Notes under the pieces: model-generated | What the model saw: the letters and a program-made list of their open reading frames with translations, nothing else | Databases searched by the model: none | Told to the model about the DNA's origin: nothing | Part shown: one piece after another, positions 1 to 13,660 of the stretch | How positions within the stretch are numbered: position 1 is the first letter of the stretch | Layout: every line of letters starts with the position of its first letter | Source: Sacculina carcini | Lineage: Eukaryota > Arthropoda > Thecostraca > Sacculinidae | Assembly (NCBI GenBank): GCA_916048095.2 | Contig: OU696581.1 | Span: 4,010,945 to 4,074,944, forward strand | DNA length: 64,000 bases | Reading direction: 5' to 3' | Translations under genes and position numbers: made by a program

Positions 1-125
1 ACTTGCTCATTTCTCCCATATTCTTTAAAATTGTCGTTTTATCTCAATTGATGTTTTCCCTTTTTCGCGCTTGTGTTTTACCGGCGCTATAGCAAATACA
101 CGTTGTTGTTGTTGTTGTAAAACTT

Positions 126-180
<55 letters not shown>

Positions 181-266
181 TTGTGTATGTAGCTCTATTT
201 ATCTTGGCATGTTTATATGTGTTTGTGCGTGTTTGACGGCAGAGCACATACTGTGGCGCAATGCAG
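1..266. other. GPN3 intron, 3' part, with (AT)n/(GT)n tract
   Basis: No coding exon was recognised here. A (AT)n microsatellite at about 129-172 passes into (GT)n, followed by a T/G-rich stretch up to the exon acceptor at 266. The missing GPN3 P-loop exon is not in this segment. Confidence 0.6.
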
Positions 267-445
267 CGGCATGCGGCCGTGTTGCGCCGACGCGTGCACG
301 TCGTTCAGCTGGACCCGGCCGCCGAGCACTTGGCGTACGACGAGCCGCCGGCCGTCGACGTACGTCAACTGATCCACTTGGACGACGCCATGCAGGACGA
401 ACAGCTGCGACTGGGGCCCAACGGCGGTCTGGTGTTCTGCATGGA
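267..445 (+). CDS. GPN3: GPN3 exon carrying the GPN loop
   Basis: Follows an ATGCAG acceptor and ends before a GTCAGT donor, leaving a split GA|G codon (phase 2). It encodes the QLDPAAEH segment and the [12 protein letters not shown] segment. The preceding intron is AT- and TG-repeat rich. The exact 5' border is the best AG in frame. Confidence 0.85.
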
Positions 446-1991
446 GTCAGTGTGACTCGCTCTCTATTTCGCTCTCTTTCTCTGTCATTGCACATTTTCT
501 CTGTATGTTCGTTGGTGATGTGCGGTTGAATGTAGTGTTGTGTGCATGTGCTTGTGTGTAGATGTGTGGCTTTATTCAGTGTCTAGTCAGGTAGTTGTGT
601 GTATAGTCACGCAACGATGCTTCAGTGAGAATTTATCATCTTTGTTTGCGTGTTTCGTTTCGGGAACATAGTTTATTCAATGTTTTCATACTCATCTACT
701 GACACACATTTATCATCTCCAAAACACTTCCAATGAGCAGATTATGCGTTAAGTTGATCGACAAATAGGCATTGTTCGAATGTTCTTATTCTACATGATT
801 TTGTTAACCATTGACATTGAAACCTGGAAGTATCATGATTTCAGTTCCAGTCAGTTTAGTCTTCTAGGCATTCGTTCTTGTGACTTGATGTATTATACCA
901 ATCCGGCGTATTGAATTGCCTTGTTTGCGCATGTCTGTCAGGTATTTGCTGGACAATATTGACTGGCTGGAGGAGCAGTTATGCGAGGGCGGCGAGGACG
1001 ACTACTTTCTCATCGACTGTCCCGGGCAGATTGAGTTGTACTCGCATCTGGACGTTATGAAGCGGCTGGTGGATTTCCTCAAGGTGACCGCTCTCTCTCT
1101 CTCTCTTGAGTACGCCCCAAGTAGGTCTATGCCTATGCTAGAGCATTGGGGTTGTTTCTTTTTTACAGACCATCAACGGAAAAACATCATAATTGGAATT
1201 GTAACCGAACTCATTTTCATTGTATTCATTAATGAAAATATAGCAAAATATTTGTGCTGCATTAGCTGGTATTTCAAGCCGTGTATTATAGAGTTGTTAA
1301 CTGATTTTACACGTTGGTTAGTTGTCGGAGTTCGTTTTTGATCAAGGCAGGCTGAAAAAATTTGCGACAATTGTTTGCACTAAAAGTACGTCTTTGGTGA
1401 TTGGATTGGCTCACGTGGGTGATTATACTGATTTCAATGATCACTTGGGTGATAATGGAGTGATTCGACTCTAATTGAGATACCTAGGATTAGTGCAGTA
1501 CATTCACGAACAGTGTTTATATATATACTAGCATTAAAACCCGCCCGTTGTGCGGAGAAATTCATGAAATAAAATTCATATTATATTAATAAAAAAATCA
1601 AATTAAAAAATATTATATTAAATCCACAAAAATCCTAATCAAATGAGAATTCTCAATTTTATTTTTTGTTTATTTTGACAAAATGTGATCCCTCAACCCG
1701 CCTCATATTGAAATCCGCCCGTCGTACGGAATAATTCAGAGCTCAAATACGATTCGTTCTGGACCTTCAAGTTAAATCATTTAGTTAAGTATATAAACTC
1801 GTTTTACACGGTGAAATTGAACGTTTTATTGTCTTTACTTAATGCCCGCGGGACATTTTTATTTCATAAACATGATCCATCGCTTAGTTTACGTTTGAAG
1901 CCCCTGATTTATACCAGTGAGCCCGCACAATTATGTCACCTCATATTTAAGCAAACTTACACACACACACACACACACAGACAAAGAATTC

Positions 1992-2047
<56 letters not shown>

Positions 2048-5000
2048 AATCCGCCCGTCGTGCGGAATAATTCAAAATTCAGATTCGAAATAATGACAAT
2101 TTACTTGACTTTTTGTATCATAATGTTTACAAAATATATTTCTAAATTAGCATCATCTAGCATGGAAACCCTCCCGCTTTGCAGAACAATTAATAATGTA
2201 AAATAAATATTGAATTCATAAAAGAAAACGAATGCAAATTCATAAAGAAAAAAGTAAACCCATAAAAAGTATTAACCAATAGAAAAGTCTAAATATGAAT
2301 GTGTTTATTTTAGACGTGGCAAAATATATTCCCTCGAACAGCCTCATACTTAGACCCGCCCGTCGTGCGGAACGATTAATAAAATATAATGAATTAAAAA
2401 GCAAAAAGCTTATCCAACATAAAAATGTAAATTTGTAAATTTTTGTTTTAATTATTGACGAAGTGTTTTCCCTCAATACTGCTCAAATTCACACCCGTCC
2501 TTCGTGTGTAGTAATTTAGAAGTGTAACACTATCAAAACAATGAAACTTTCTGTCATCTCTAAAATTCCGGATTAATGCTTCCGCTAAAACAGCATATGC
2601 ATATAGTTGGCATTGCATGATATTACAACCCATATCCTTATGCAACTTAAGCTTATGCAACTTGAAATTAAACCAATTAAATTATACAGTAAAATTCAGT
2701 AGTTAACTTTGTTCCCAGTAGTATTTTACCAGCCCGTCGGGCGGAACAATTCATGTGTAAATATTGAGGACAATAAAGCCTTTCTTTTCAGTATAGTGTA
2801 GCATTAATTAAACTGTACCCAATAAAACCACACCATCCATGCTTGGAGCTAATATGATGCATTCTTAATTGTGATTGGGCTTGTGCAGGAGCGATGTGCA
2901 GCGTATCCACACAGATCAACGTTGGCGTGTTAACTGCGTGTATTCTCAGGGAAAAAAACCTAATCAGCTTTACATGACCTGGCATGACCTAGGTCATGAC
3001 ACGTCATGTCCCATACACGCTAATATATTCAAAACAATAAAAAGAAAATACATTAACAAAAAAGAATCAAATAAATATTGCAAAAAGAATATAAATTTAC
3101 AAAGGATTAATCAAAATTATCAACTTACCAAAACAATAACAAACAAACAAGGTGATACAATCCTAACGCAGACAAATCAAAACAAGGTAACGCAAAAGTT
3201 ACGCGAAAACTAAAACATAGATAAATGACAGACGTAACAAGGAAAGCAAATATTATATACTAAACTCTGGAAATTATACAAACGCAATACACACCTTCCC
3301 CCTTGGAGAACGGAGTTCAAATAGACATCAATGACAATTACAATGATAATTACCTAAACATCGATGCGTTTTAAAACTCAAATTGCCAAAGAATAATACA
3401 GAAATGTTTGAACACACACATACACAATCTGCAATTGAAATACCTAAGCACATGCACAGACGATGAATAAACCACATCATACAAGATAACTGATCCTACA
3501 AAGATCACAAACATCACAGTAATTCTGTCAAAATCACAGTGAAACAGAACAATACACAGCAACACTAACAAATTAATTGTACAATACACGTTCTAAAAAT
3601 ATTTATAATCTGGCTTGGCCCGAAAACGAACCGATCTTCCCGATCTTGTCGTGGTGGTCGTGATAATCTCTGACACAGCGTCGGTGGAATTTTCACGTTT
3701 CCGGTGGTCCTCACCACCAGCATCCGCGACATCAGCAGCTTTGTTCGCGCCATTACCTCCTACAACAGCTGGCTGGCGACAAACAGAATCTGGCAAGTAC
3801 GACGGTTTCAGTCGATCTATAGAGACAGTTTTCTGTTCACCAGACGGAAGCTCCAGCGAAAATACTTTTGGTGATCGGCGAACGACGCGGAATGGCCCTG
3901 TGTACGGCGCCTCTAGCGGACGACGGACGCGGTCCACTCGTACCCACACGTGTGTACAGGTCTGCAAATCACGCGGAACATACGTCGGCGGCACTGATGT
4001 AGTTCGACCGTCACCGAGAGATGATAAGTCGATTTCTTTCATACGACGACACAGGTCCTGGATAAAAGAGTGCTGCGAGCGCACAGAACTCGATTGGTCC
4101 AGTTTGAGCTGAGGACACATCAAATTAGCTCCTGTCAAAGCCGTGAACGGAGAGATGCCGTCTTCTTTCGGCATAAGTCTGACACCGAGGAGCACAATCG
4201 GAAGCGAAAGAAACCAATCAGACTTACGCGCCACGAGAGCAGTCTTCAATACGCGGTGGAGGCGCTCGACCAGAACATTGGTCTGAGGTCGATAAGCTGT
4301 GGTGCGCATGCGGTGGAATCCGATGAGCCGAGATAATTCACTGAACAGTTCGGCCTCAAATTGGGTGCCTCTGTCGGTAATGACGTAGAGCGGTACCCCG
4401 AATCTTACCACGTCTCGACGAACGCGTGCGCCACCGCCGTGCTGGAAATCTCGACGAGCGGTGCTGCCTCCACCCACCGGCTGGTCCGATCCACCATCGT
4501 CAATATGTATCGGTACGGTGCGGTGCACGACAATTGACATTGTGGTGCTGGCAACAGACCGACTAGGTCGAGGTGAACGAGCTCGAATCTTCCTCCAGCC
4601 AGGTTGAAATCACCAATAGGGCTTCTAATGTGTCTAACAATCTTGGACATCTGACACGCTTCACATTCCTTCACCCACGATTTAATGTCCTTGTCCATAG
4701 ATGGCCACATGTAGCGGTGTTTTATCAAGCGGATTGAGGCCTTGATACCAGGATGTGATATGTTGTGAAAACGTTGAAAAATGGAAAACCTAGAACTGGA
4801 TGGTAAGAAAGGACGCGGAGAAGGAGTGGAAGTGTCACAGAGGATATGTTTGGAATCATTCAAAGGAAATTTGACAAGATTGTGAGAATGTTGGTGAGTC
4901 TCATCATCGTGTTCTTGGGCGGCAGCAATTTCGTTAAGATCAAGAGCGTCTACCATGACAGCATTTGCTGCGGTTGTCTCATGGACGTCAGTTTTCGCGG

Positions 5001-8000
5001 ATATTTCCTCTTCAGGCCGGGACAAGCAGTCAGCTACAATGTTAGCACTTCCTGCTATGTGGTGAACCTCCGCCACATACTCGAGAAGACAGCTGAGATG
5101 ACGCTGCTGTCGGTCAGTGTGCGCCGATCGCTGACTATAAAAAGCGCTGACGAGCGGTTTGTGGTCGCTAAATAACACCACATGTTGTCCCTCAATGGTT
5201 TGTCGGAAGTGCTGTACGGAGAGGTACGCAGCTAATAACTCCCGATCAAACACAGAATATCGACGCTGGGTATCGGTCAATTTCCGACTGAAAAACTCCA
5301 ACGGCTGAGGTGTTCCATCAACAAGTTGGTTCAGGACACTTCCGATGGCACGACTGGATGCGTCTGTAACAATTTGGTATGTTGTGGCAGTCGGCAATGG
5401 ATGATGCAATAACACCGAATCGCAGAGGGCCTGTTTGGCGGCGCAAAAAGACAACATATCTGGTTCGGACCACTCAAGTTGTTTGCTGTTCGGTTGTGTA
5501 CGGAGCATTTCCGTTAAAGGAAAGACAACATCCGCGTATTTCGGTATCATGCGTCGATATCATCCCAACATGCCGAGAAAACGCCTCAGACCGGCATAGT
5601 CTTGAGGTCTCTCAAAATCTTTGACCGCCTGTACTTTTTGCTCACGCGGCCTGATGCCAGTCGGCGTGACGGAATAGCCAAGGAAGTCAAGACTTGAACA
5701 TTCAAATTGACATTTACAAATATTCAGACGAAGGCTGTTACGAGCTAACAGAGAAAACACAATATTCAAATGTTTGCGATGAGTGGCATGATCGGGAGAA
5801 AATATAAGACCATCGTACAAGTACCAAAAGCAAAAATCGAGGTGTCTAAAAATGTTATTAATGAAGCTTTGGAACGTAGCTGGCGCATTACGAAGACCAA
5901 GGGGCATCGTGGTGAACTCATATAACCCGAAAGGTGTTGTCATGGCCGTTTTTTCTATATCTCTTGTAGTCATGGGAACCTGATGATATGCATTCTTCAA
6001 GTCAAGTTTAGTGAAACACGTACTTCCGCACAGATTCTTTGACGCATCATAAAGATGGGGCAATGGAAACCTGTCCGGTTTCGTAACTGAATTCAAGCGC
6101 CGATAATCAACTGTGAGACGCCATTCATGCGGTCCATCTTTGGGAACCAGATGCATTGGTGACGCCCACGCCGACTTGGAGGGCCTAAGAATACCTTGTT
6201 GTACCATAATCTCGATAGACGCTCGAGCTGCTTTGGTCTTCTCAGCTGAAAGTCGTCTGGGTGAAGAATACACCGGCGGAGAAGACCCTGTGTCGATACT
6301 GTGTGTTACAGTGTTTGATTTGCCATCATACGAAAACACATATGGTTCGGTGAGACGAGGGAATCAAGACAAGAACGACCTCACCGAAGGCGCCACATCT
6401 GATAGAGTATTCACCAAAATCTCTTGGACGGCAGGCGAGAATGCAACAGGAGATGTGACATCAGTGGTCAAGTCTTTGATGCACCAGCCCGCACAATCCA
6501 CTATAAGACGAAAATGCGTGAGAAAGTCGTTACCAAGTATGGGCTGAACTACGTCGGCGACAACAAAAGCCCACACGAAAGAACGGCGCAAACATCTGAT
6601 AGATACTCTCAACGTCACTTCACCACACACCTGTAGTGACGAACCACCCGCTTGCGTAAGCACAATCGACGAATTTTCGAGCGAGCATCCAAGTGGCACA
6701 CAACTGGGAGGAATTATGGAAACCCCAGCCCCCGTGTCTACAATGAAATTGATAGGGCCAACATTCTGCGGTAAACAGACTGCGACGTTTAAGAGTGGCA
6801 GACCAGTTGTCGCGTTCACGCTGGTGCTGGCCTGCCTCGTCAGTTTTCCGACGGCGTCCTGTTGTCAGGAGAGGCGTCACGTGACGAACAGCGAGACGCT
6901 GAGCGCGATGATGATTGAACTTGAAGACCTTGCCGCTTGTTGGGCCAGCGGCACCAAGGTTTACACGTCCGTGCCCGCTGTCCGTAAAAGATGTGTGCAC
7001 GACAAATTTTTGGCCTTTGACCTTGATGGTATGGACAAAGCGAGAAAGAAGCCGTTGTCTCGACTGTCGGCTGGCGGCGATCACGCTGCAGCGCCGGAGC
7101 GGCTGACACCGCCAGACAAGATGTGTTACCTGACATTGTCAATAACTCGTCAGCAAGTTTACCTACCTGCACCAGCGGTAACTCTTTCAATGCGGCTACA
7201 ACTGTAGCAACCGACGTTGGCAGAGATTTAATGAATTCATGTCGTATCAACGCATCTGCGACACCAACCTTTTGAGCGATCGACTGCATCTCATTCAGTC
7301 GTGCCGAAGGACGACCGATAAGCGGACGCTTTGAAATGAGCTCTTCAAAGAGCTCAGGCTTTGTTCGCTCGTACAGCTCAATAACTTCTTCCTTTACCGA
7401 GGAGTATGTAGCTTTGGTCAAACACGATTGAGGAAGACGACTGATCACGTTAGCAGGAAGCGCTGAAATCACGTGATAAAAACGGGTGTCTTCTGCCACG
7501 ATTTTGCTCAAGTGGAATTGGGCTTCTAAGATAAGAAACCAGCTCTCAGCTGAGCCCTCCATGAATGGAGGTGCTTTTATGCCCACACGAGTGACGACAT
7601 GGGAATCATTATGACACGCTACAGAATTATCATCCTCCGCCATTTTCCGAAATATCGGGGTCACCAGTGTGCAGGAGCGATGTGCAGCGTATCCACACAG
7701 ATCAACGTGGGCGTGTTAACTGCGTGTATTCTCAGGCAAAAAAACCTAATCAGCTTTACATGACGTGGCATGACCTAGGTCATGACACGTCATGTCACAC
7801 ACACGCTAATATATTCAAAACAATAAAAAGAAAATACATTAACAAAAAAGAATCAAATAAATATTGCAAAAAGAATATAAGTTTACAAAGGATTAATCAA
7901 AATTATCAACTTACCAAAACAATAACAAACAAACAAGGTGATACAATCCTAACGCAGTCGCCCGGTGTTCAAGTGTAATTTTGGATGTATTTGAGAATTT

Positions 8001-8645
8001 TGCCAATTTTATACGTTTTTGTATCATTTGTGGGTATGAATTATAACTTTTCTTGTAGAACACAAAATTATCTACACAATAGTATAATTTTTATAGCTGT
8101 ACCATTGCTGGTTTATGAGGAAAAGATAGCGAAATATTGACCAAAATATTCACGTTCTTGTGTGCTAATTTTGACTTTGTCATTTACACTTCACACCGCC
8201 GTAACTTTTTTTTAATACACTTTGGAAAATTAAACATTATACCGTGTTGTAGCAAACAAAATTTTCAGCATGATGGTATTATTAATTTAGATGTGTGATA
8301 ATTAGTATTTGAGAAATAGAGAAAAACGTATAGAAAATCGGACGCGTAGAGTTTAAATAAAATTTTGAATGTAGATTGATTTTTTTTCCATTTTACATGT
8401 TTTATATTTAATTTTTGGGTATAAATTATAGTTCGTTGAGTAGAACAAAAAATTTTCTACACAGTGGTATAATTTGTATAGTTGTACCATTGCTGGTTTA
8501 GGAGGAGTAGTCTTCAGAAAATTGACCAAAATTTTCGCATTTTTCAGGGTTCATTTTGTCTTTTCACCGCTATAAATTTTTTTGGTTTCATTTTTGAAAT
8601 TTAAAATTGAATCTAAAGTGTAGACAAGAAAATTTCCAACGTGAT

Positions 8646-8682
<37 letters not shown>

Positions 8683-11600
8683 ATATATATAACAGAGATC
8701 CTCTGTGTGTGTGTCTGTGTGTCTGTCCAACCCTCCTTGGTCCATTTTGTATCAGCTATTATTTGGCCACCACTTGGCCTACCCGCTAACAATTTATACC
8801 ATTACGTTGGAAATTTTCTTGTCTACACTGTAATATAAATTTTTAATTTGAAAATTGAAACCAAAAAAAGTTATAGCGGTGAAAAGACAAAATGAACCCT
8901 GAAAAATGCGAAAATTTTGGTCAATTTTCTGAAGACTACTCCTCCTAAACCAGCAATGTTACAACTATACAAGTTATACCAATGTGTAGAAAAGTTTCTG
9001 TTCTGCTCAACGAATTATAATTTATACCCAAAAATAAAATAAAAAACATGTAAAATGGAAAAAAATCAATCTACATTCAAATTTTATTTAAACTCTACGC
9101 GTCCGATTTTCTATACTTTTTTCTCTATTTCTCAAAAACTAATTATCACACATCTAAATAAATAATACCATCATGCTGGGAATTTTGTTTGCTACAACAC
9201 GGTATAATTTTTAATTTTCCAAAGTGTATTAAAAAAAGTTACGGCGGTGTGAATAGAGATGCGACCTAAAAAAACCGACGGTTTTTTTTAAAAAAAAAAC
9301 GTTTTTTTTTTGCCAAAAAAACCGCGACCAAAAAAAACACGTTCTTTTTGTTTTTTTTTGAAGAGTCATGCAAATAATTCAAATTATGGAAATGATATAT
9401 TGGGGATGTTAAATGAATTATTTTCATCAACACATGGGTTATTCATGCTATTAGTGACCCTATCAAATTGAATTATCATTAAATATGCACAATATAATTG
9501 TTATAATGTGTCTGAAAGGCCTAATATCATTGTTTGCACGGTACTGTGCGGCACTTCTATGTACAGTACAGTTTTGCATTCAATTATTGAGTTAATCATT
9601 GTGTAAGAAAGCAGGGTTTGAGAACCGTTTCTTATGCTAAAATGTGAAACTGTTTAAAAAAAAACAGGTGGCATAATTTTATTTTATTTTTTACACCTTA
9701 ACTTTTTACTGCCAGAAATTAATTACGTTGGTTATAATAAGTTTCATCATTTCATTCAGAAGATCAATTATTTGCAAATATAAGAGTACAAACACTGCAA
9801 ATATTTACACAAATACTACCAATATGCACACAAACTTAGTGTCCCTAATGAGACTACGAATAAAAGCGGGTCGCAGTGGCAACGGACCAGAAAAACGGAA
9901 AAAAAATTTCGTGTAGGAAAAAAAACAACTGAGGAAATATATTTGATGTACAAAAAAGTATTTGAACACAAATAACTACATCAAAGAAACCATCATCCAT
10001 AAAACCAGTTTTAAAAACAGGTTACTAATAAAAAAAACAGTTAATTTGGTTAAACTTTCCTTGATCTGCCGCCAATTTGTTTCCCAATTTCTACATCTAC
10101 GAAAACAGTTTTTCCAAAAAATATATTTTGAAAAAAACATGTTTTTAAAGAACAGTTTAAAATAAGTGGTTTAACCAGCGCTTATACGTACCAGCAGGCT
10201 ACTTGCTATACAAAAGTTATTTGAACGTACATCAATCAAATCTATCTTACATAGATACTGTTTTAGAAAACATTGTTTCATTAAAAAAGCGTTAGTTTAA
10301 ATGAACGTTTGTCAAAAAAACACTTGACCAACCAATTAGTTTGTCTTGTTCTGCTGCCAACATTTTCTGGACCTGTACATTAATAAAACGAATTTAAAAC
10401 CAGTTTGAAAAACATCATTGCATTTTTTCATAAAAAACATGGTTTCTTTTAAAAAAACAAGATTATTCAATGAATTTGTTTTGTTATGCTGACAAATTAT
10501 TTCAAATATCCACATAATTATAACCATCTTTAAAAACATTGGTTTTCTCAATGAAAAAAACCTAAACCACCGGACCCGGATGCACTTTCAAACAGTCTCC
10601 TGAGGTATTTAATATTATTTAATATTTGATAAATATTCTGGTTTTTTATACTATTATCAAATTATCTTTGAAATAAGACACGTAAAGATGTACAAAACAT
10701 CAATTGAACTCATTTCTATGTACTAAAATCTAACATCCGATGACAATTGGGGCTAATTCTAAAAAAAAACAAAAAAACCTAAAAAAAACATGTTTTTTTT
10801 GCAAAAAAAAACCGCAACCAAAAAAAACGGTTTTTTTGCATCACTAGGTGTGAAGTGTAAATGACAAAGTCAAAAAGGCAAAATTAGCACACTAAAACGT
10901 GAATATTTTGGTCAATATTCAACTATCCATTCCTCATACACCAGCAATAGTACAGCTATAAAAATTATACTATTGTGTAGATAATTTTGTGTTCTACAAG
11001 AAAAGGTATAATTTATACCCACAAAGGATACAAAAACGTGTAAAATTGGCAAAATTCTTAAATACATCCAAAATTACACTTGAACACCGGGAGACTAAAA
11101 TTAATTCATTTTTCTACTATTTCTCAGTAACTATTTGTTACACATATAAATAAATTATACTATTGTGCTGGAAATCTTGTTGTCTACAATACGATATAAT
11201 TTTTATTTTCCAAAGTATATCTGAAGGAAGTTACGGCTGTGTAAAGTCAAAAGGACATATTGCCAATTTGACAGCTATTATGCGCACTTGCGATTACACA
11301 GGAATATACACCGATTAAATTTCACTGAAGCCCAATCACACTTAAGAATGCATCATATTAGCTCCTGTTTTAGCGGAAGCATTAATCCGGAATTTTAGAG
11401 ATGACAGAAAGTTTCATTGGTTTGATAGTGTTACACTTCTAAATTACTACACACGAAGGACGGGTGTGAATTTGAGCAGTGTTGAGGGAAAAAACATCGT
11501 CAATAATTAAAACAATAATTTACAAATTTGACTTTTTCTATTGGTCGTTTTTCATCGATTTTCTTTGTATTTGTTCGTGTTTGAGTTCTGAATTATTCCG

Positions 11601-13595
11601 CACGACGGGCAGCTTTAAATATGAGGCGGGTTGTGGAAAAACATGTTTTCTAAATTGAAACATAAATTTCACACTTAGACTTTTATATTGGCTAAATCTT
11701 TTCTATGGGTTTGTTTTTCTTTTTCAATTTGCACTAATTTTTTATGAATTGAATATTAATTATATTTTATTAACTGTTCCGCACGACGGGCGGGCTTAAA
11801 TGTATCTATAAAGAGTGGGTTTAAATGATAGAGAGGTATATGATATTTTGCTAGCAGTAAATATTCTAGCGATAAATGTAGAATAGCTCTTGAGCTAATG
11901 ATGGTGGAGAATGATGTGAACCTTCAAATATATTTTGCGATCTGATGATATATGTATTAGGAATAATACGTGGCAGAATATAGATTGCATAATATAATAT
12001 CGGCTGTAATATCAAGGGCTGTAATATCGGTGTAATCCAAAAAATAACAACTGTATGAATATGATGCATTAGTGGAAGCATTAACCGGGAATTATGAGAT
12101 AATATTATGGAAAAAAGTTCATACATATACTAAATTTTTTTATTGTTATTTTGTGTTTACATTTCGAAATTATCCCTGACGACAGGCGGGCTTAAGTATG
12201 AGGCGGGTTGACTGAATAATATGCCGTCAATTATTAGAATAAGAATATGCAAATTCAGAACAGTAATTTCCTATTGGTATAGATTTTACAATTTAGAGTT
12301 TTCTATTAGACTGGCTGTTTGCATTTAAATATGTATTACCTTTGTTTTATTAATTGTTCCGCACGACGGGTGTGTGCAAACATTCAAAATTACCGTGTGG
12401 AATGAATCCATATACAAAACTCACGGGCTTGACTTCAAGATCCAGACTCACTAATGTAAATGTGACTTAAATGGTGTATAAATATATCGCATTATGCGAC
12501 AAATGTGAGTTTAGCTGCCTTACAGTTTGGTTCCGATATTATATTGGCGGGTTGAGAGAAAAGTATTGGTGGACCGCGTGTTTGGAACCCCTGGGTTAGA
12601 TAATCTCAGTCTTCTGATTACAAATTATGATCGAATCAATCTATTTTGTGATCACAAACTAATGAGTTGAATCACCTCAGACTAGGCTGAGTGCGGTCAA
12701 GATTGAATGGTTGGGTTGGGTTGGGTAGGTTTGACTCAGGTTATATTGGGTTTTAATGATAGCGGAAAATATATAAATTTTAGCAATAAATATTAGAGCG
12801 GTGAAAGTAAGATAGTGCTTGAGCAAATAATGTTGGGGAATCATGTTAAGTAATAAGTATAGTTTGGAAACATTCTGATGAAAATATTTCATCATCTTTC
12901 ATTGTTTGTTTCGTTTTCGTGTTCGTGTTTGTTGTGTTCTGAATTATACCAAACGACGGGCAGATTTATATATAAAGCGGGTTGAGGGATAATATTTGTC
13001 ATAATAAACAAAACTATTCACATTTAGACTTTTCTGTTGGTTAAGATATTTATAGGTTTCATTTCTTGCTTTTCAATTTGCATTCATTATATTTTATGCA
13101 TTTATTATGAATTTCATTGTATGAATTGTTCCGCACGACGGGCGGGTTTAGAAAAAGTGTTTCCATTTTTTAGTTCATTTTTCAAATGGTTCATTTGAAA
13201 AAAGGTAATTTCTTTCTAAATATAAATGATCCGCGGGCAGCAGCTATAGACAATAGAACGTTCAATTTCCCCTGTAGAATTAATCCATGCACAAAACCAA
13301 TGGATTTGGCTTCAAGATCCAGAACGGATCGTGTTCGAGTTCTGAATTATTCAGCACGACGGGCGGGTGTAAAAATGACCAAGGCGGACTGAGGGGAAAT
13401 ATTTTGTCGAAATAAAAATAATTAAACTTAGAATTTATAATAATAATAATAATAATGATTAATATTTTTATGAGAGTACCCTATTTCATTTTTAATTTTC
13501 CCTATTTTTTATGAATTGAATATTTTATTTCATGTTATGAATTGCTCCGCACAACGGGCGGGTTTTAATGCTAGTCTATATATTTAAAAGAGATC

Positions 13596-13660
<65 letters not shown>

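Larger units (their letters stand above)
2884..7956 (-). mobile_element. CsRn1-like Ty3/gypsy retrotransposon A, defective
   Basis: Minus-strand element with a complete 3' LTR (2884-3293), a truncated 5' LTR (7670-7956), a tRNA-Trp type primer binding site and gag-pol in the order PR-RT-RNaseH-IN. The LTR copies differ at only a handful of sites by eye, so it is fairly young, yet pol has two in-frame TGA codons and at least one frameshift. It sits inside the minus-strand Helitron. No target duplication is visible because the right end is deleted. Confidence 0.88.
1528..8650 (-). mobile_element. Non-autonomous Helitron, minus orientation, interrupted by gypsy
   Basis: Reading the minus strand, the element ends with the hairpin CCGCACAACGGGCGG, a short spacer and CTAG at 1528, followed by T. 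These are the marks of a Helitron 3' end. Several internal copies of the same hairpin segment lie at about 1711, 2047, 2354, 2492 and 2730. The 5' portion reappears at 7957-8650 after the inserted gypsy element. The true 5' TC end is lost in the (TA)n at 8646-8680. There is no Rep/helicase frame, so it is non-autonomous. Confidence 0.7.
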
